64,000 nucleotides of DNA from Tanytarsus gracilentus. Lineage: Eukaryota > Arthropoda > Insecta > Diptera > Chironomidae. The number at the start of each line of letters is the position of its first letter. Positions within the stretch are counted from its first letter, which is position 1. The notes beneath the pieces are model-generated. The model made no database searches, was not told the origin of the DNA, and worked only from the letters and a program-made list of their open reading frames with translations. The position numbers and the translations under genes were made by a program. Below are positions 61,895 through 64,000 of the stretch, piece by piece. The stretch lies in contig JAXRKN010000042.1 in NCBI GenBank assembly GCA_038502055.1, positions 1,984,001 to 2,048,000 of the forward strand. The letters are read 5' to 3'.

Positions 61895-64000
61895 ATGGCA
61901 GCATCACTGCTCGACGGCGAAATTACTTTTTTCTCCGAAACGAGAGGGGACAAAATCACTTTTGTCGCTAACAAGAGGCAAAGTGTCGCAATTGGAAGCA
62001 ATCCCACATGCGATGTTCGTATTTTGGGCGCTAATGATGTTCACATGACAATTCAACTGGATCAGACTGGAAAGGTAAAAAAGATACAGTGAAAAAAAAA
62101 TCGGTCACAAATTTCACAGGCTTTTACCGGCATTTTAAAATTTCTCTCTTCCTTTAAGGTCAAGGCTACGAATCTCTCGAAAGATGAGCCCATATTGATT
62201 AATGGCGAGACAATTACCGATAAGAGGACCCTCAAAAGTGGCGATATAATCTCGATAATGAGCCATCAGCTTCGATGGGACACAAAGACTGAGCTGAGAC
62301 GTCGTACTGCTGCGTTGACAAAAAGCGCTCGCAAAGAGGCAAAACATCGAGTGATTAGAACAGCAAAACGTTTAACTATTCACAAGTAAATAATTGACTA
62401 AGCATTTTTAAACTATGTTTATATTAAATTTATATAAATTAATTTTTATAGCTTGCTATCTAAACATGAGCCTCCAGCTGATCAAAGTACATCCGTCGAT
62501 GTCATTCCAGAACAGCTTGAGGAAGTAAAAGAGACGATTGATGAATCACCGCCGAAAAATGGAAATAATTTATCAAAGCTGAGCTCGCTTAACATGTCTG
62601 GTACTCTCATAACATCGTTTACACCACAAAAGTCAACGGCACGCTCGTCACTTCGCACAACACCTCAAAAGAATCCAACCAACGCAAGCCAATCCACACC
62701 TCTTGTAAATAGCGTTTTAGATGAGTCCTCAACTCTCAATCGATCGTCTATGCATTTGGTTGATCTCACGGGAACGCCAATCGTTAAGCGACACAAGACA
62801 CCCAGTAAGCGAACGCCTCTGAGCGTTAAAAAGACACCTACCATTCGTACAACTACGCTTCTCAAGTCGGCAATTAAGAATTCTTCAATCAAGAAGCGAA
62901 TCAATGACACACAGCAGCAATCACGTTCGGCAGCTAAGGCAAAATCTCTTTTCGGATCTCCAATTATGGATGTATCGCACACTTCTTCGTCAGTTATGTC
63001 GGTGAGCTTTAATTCCGCAAAGGAAGAAGCGAGAGAGACAAAATCGGTGGGTGAATGCTCGAATCAATCGCAAGATGGATCTGATTCTATTTCGGACGAG
63101 GAGACAAAGACCTTGCTCGATAATATTTCCACTATCCTCGATGAGAATCCGACACCAAAAAAGAATAAATCCCTTCTAGTTGAATCCGAGCGTACTCCCG
63201 AAATCGAGCGCAATTTTGAAAAGATTCTCGAAAACACAAATATTCCACCGGCCGATCAGATTGACAGTGACTTTAATAACATTAATCCGTCAGAGGAAAC
63301 TAAAGACGATTCTCAGAACAAGGTAGAATCGCTTCTCAACTGGATTGAAAATGCACGCGAGTCGTTGGCATCAAATAACACTGAGCAAGTACTCTCGTCG
63401 CGATACTCAAATGTCACGCCCAATGATTCCGTTGTGACGACGACGACAGTCGCTTATGACATAAAAACACCGAAAATGTCGATTTTGGACACAGTTCAGG
63501 ACTTGCGAAAGAGTGAAGTCTTAGCTATGAGTCCGGTCGCGCGTTTAAGCATCAACGATAATAGCACGGTTGTCGTAGAGAATTTTAAGCTCAACAATGA
63601 CATTCCAAAGTCCCTTCGCAGCACACGAAAGCGGATTGGAATGGCGATGAATTCGTTGCATGATGTCTCACAGAATCAAAATTCAACACTTGACGAAACA
63701 CTCAATTTTTCGCTGCTCACGAACATGCCCGTTAAAGATGATCAGTTGGATGCCTCAACGAATGATATTTTGTCGCTAGATGCTCCAGCTCAAAACCAAG
63801 CAGATGAGTCAATGGAATACGATGAAAATGCTGAGAATATTCCACCGTCAACATCCAACAATTTTATTGAGTTCGCCGGTCACAGTGACAATGACGAAAC
63901 GGAAAGGGAATTTTTCGAAATAAGCAATAGTGATATTGACGAAAATGACTTGCAAGAGATCCAAGAGAGTTCAAGCTCGAGCGAGGAAAGTGAAAATGAG
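61895..64000 (+). CDS. FHA-domain nuclear protein, Ki-67-like at the N-terminus (partial)
   Basis: Exons 61895-62074, 62159-62385 and 62452 to the window edge, in phase, give 652 residues with no stop before the end. The N-terminal 100 residues form a forkhead-associated (phosphothreonine-binding) domain: VAIGSNPTCDVRI, then VHMTIQLD, ATNLSKDEPILINGETI and LKSGDIISIMSHQLRW. The GDIISI...LRWD end resembles Ki-67. After a basic segment the protein becomes long, disordered and S/T-rich, with TP-containing motifs (KTPSKRTPLSVKKTP, SLFGSP), SVMSVSFNS, which resembles an RVSF-type PP1 docking context, and acidic blocks. A mitotic chromosome or nuclear scaffold role is inference. An in-frame ATG at 61718 would add 59 lysine-rich residues, but the AAAATGG context and FHA alignment favour 61895. 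Confidence 0.8.

Overview
The window looks like nuclear DNA from a small-genome insect, most likely a nematoceran fly (midge or mosquito relative); the species is not determined. It is AT-rich, its introns are mostly 50-180 bp with GT-AG ends, coding starts often have a CAAAATG-like context, and AATAAA signals lie soon after the stops. The gene set is eukaryotic throughout: CHAF1A, Nup214, NPC2, MEK, CDC45, SPCS1. There are no operons, CRISPR arrays or bacterial signals.

Left part (1-43 kb) is gene-poor. The only firm genes are a mitochondrial succinyl-CoA ligase beta paralogue with an altered catalytic loop (18.6-20.0 kb, minus) and a tight pair of secretory-pathway genes on the plus strand: a 102-residue signal-plus-transmembrane protein (30.0 kb) and a secreted leucine-rich-repeat protein (30.5-31.8 kb). 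Mobile-element traces are a perfect 96-bp inverted repeat at 10.6-10.9 kb, a small terminal-inverted-repeat insertion or hairpin inside an LRR-gene intron, and a retrotransposon-like insertion of about 1.24 kb at 32.7-34.0 kb with a (TATC)n tail and a 24-bp duplicated target.

Right part (43-64 kb) is compact. In order it holds: a secreted protein with YERP and ER repeats (minus); a suspicious poly(A)/poly(T) tract near 47 kb; CHAF1A (minus); Nup214 (plus) with an NPC2-type gene nested on the opposite strand in its third intron; a MEK kinase (minus); CDC45 (minus); SPCS1 (plus); and an FHA-domain nuclear protein (plus) running off the right edge. CHAF1A/Nup214 and CDC45/SPCS1 are head-to-head pairs sharing promoters of about 300 and 250 bp. 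Nup214 and MEK converge.

Functionally the right cluster is housekeeping: replication and chromatin assembly (CDC45, CHAF1A, perhaps the FHA protein), nuclear transport (Nup214), ERK signalling (MEK), the secretory pathway (SPCS1) and sterol/lipid handling (NPC2). Several genes were rebuilt across introns by matching splice sites and reading frame; exon coordinates are given in each entry. No clearly undescribed multi-gene system was found.
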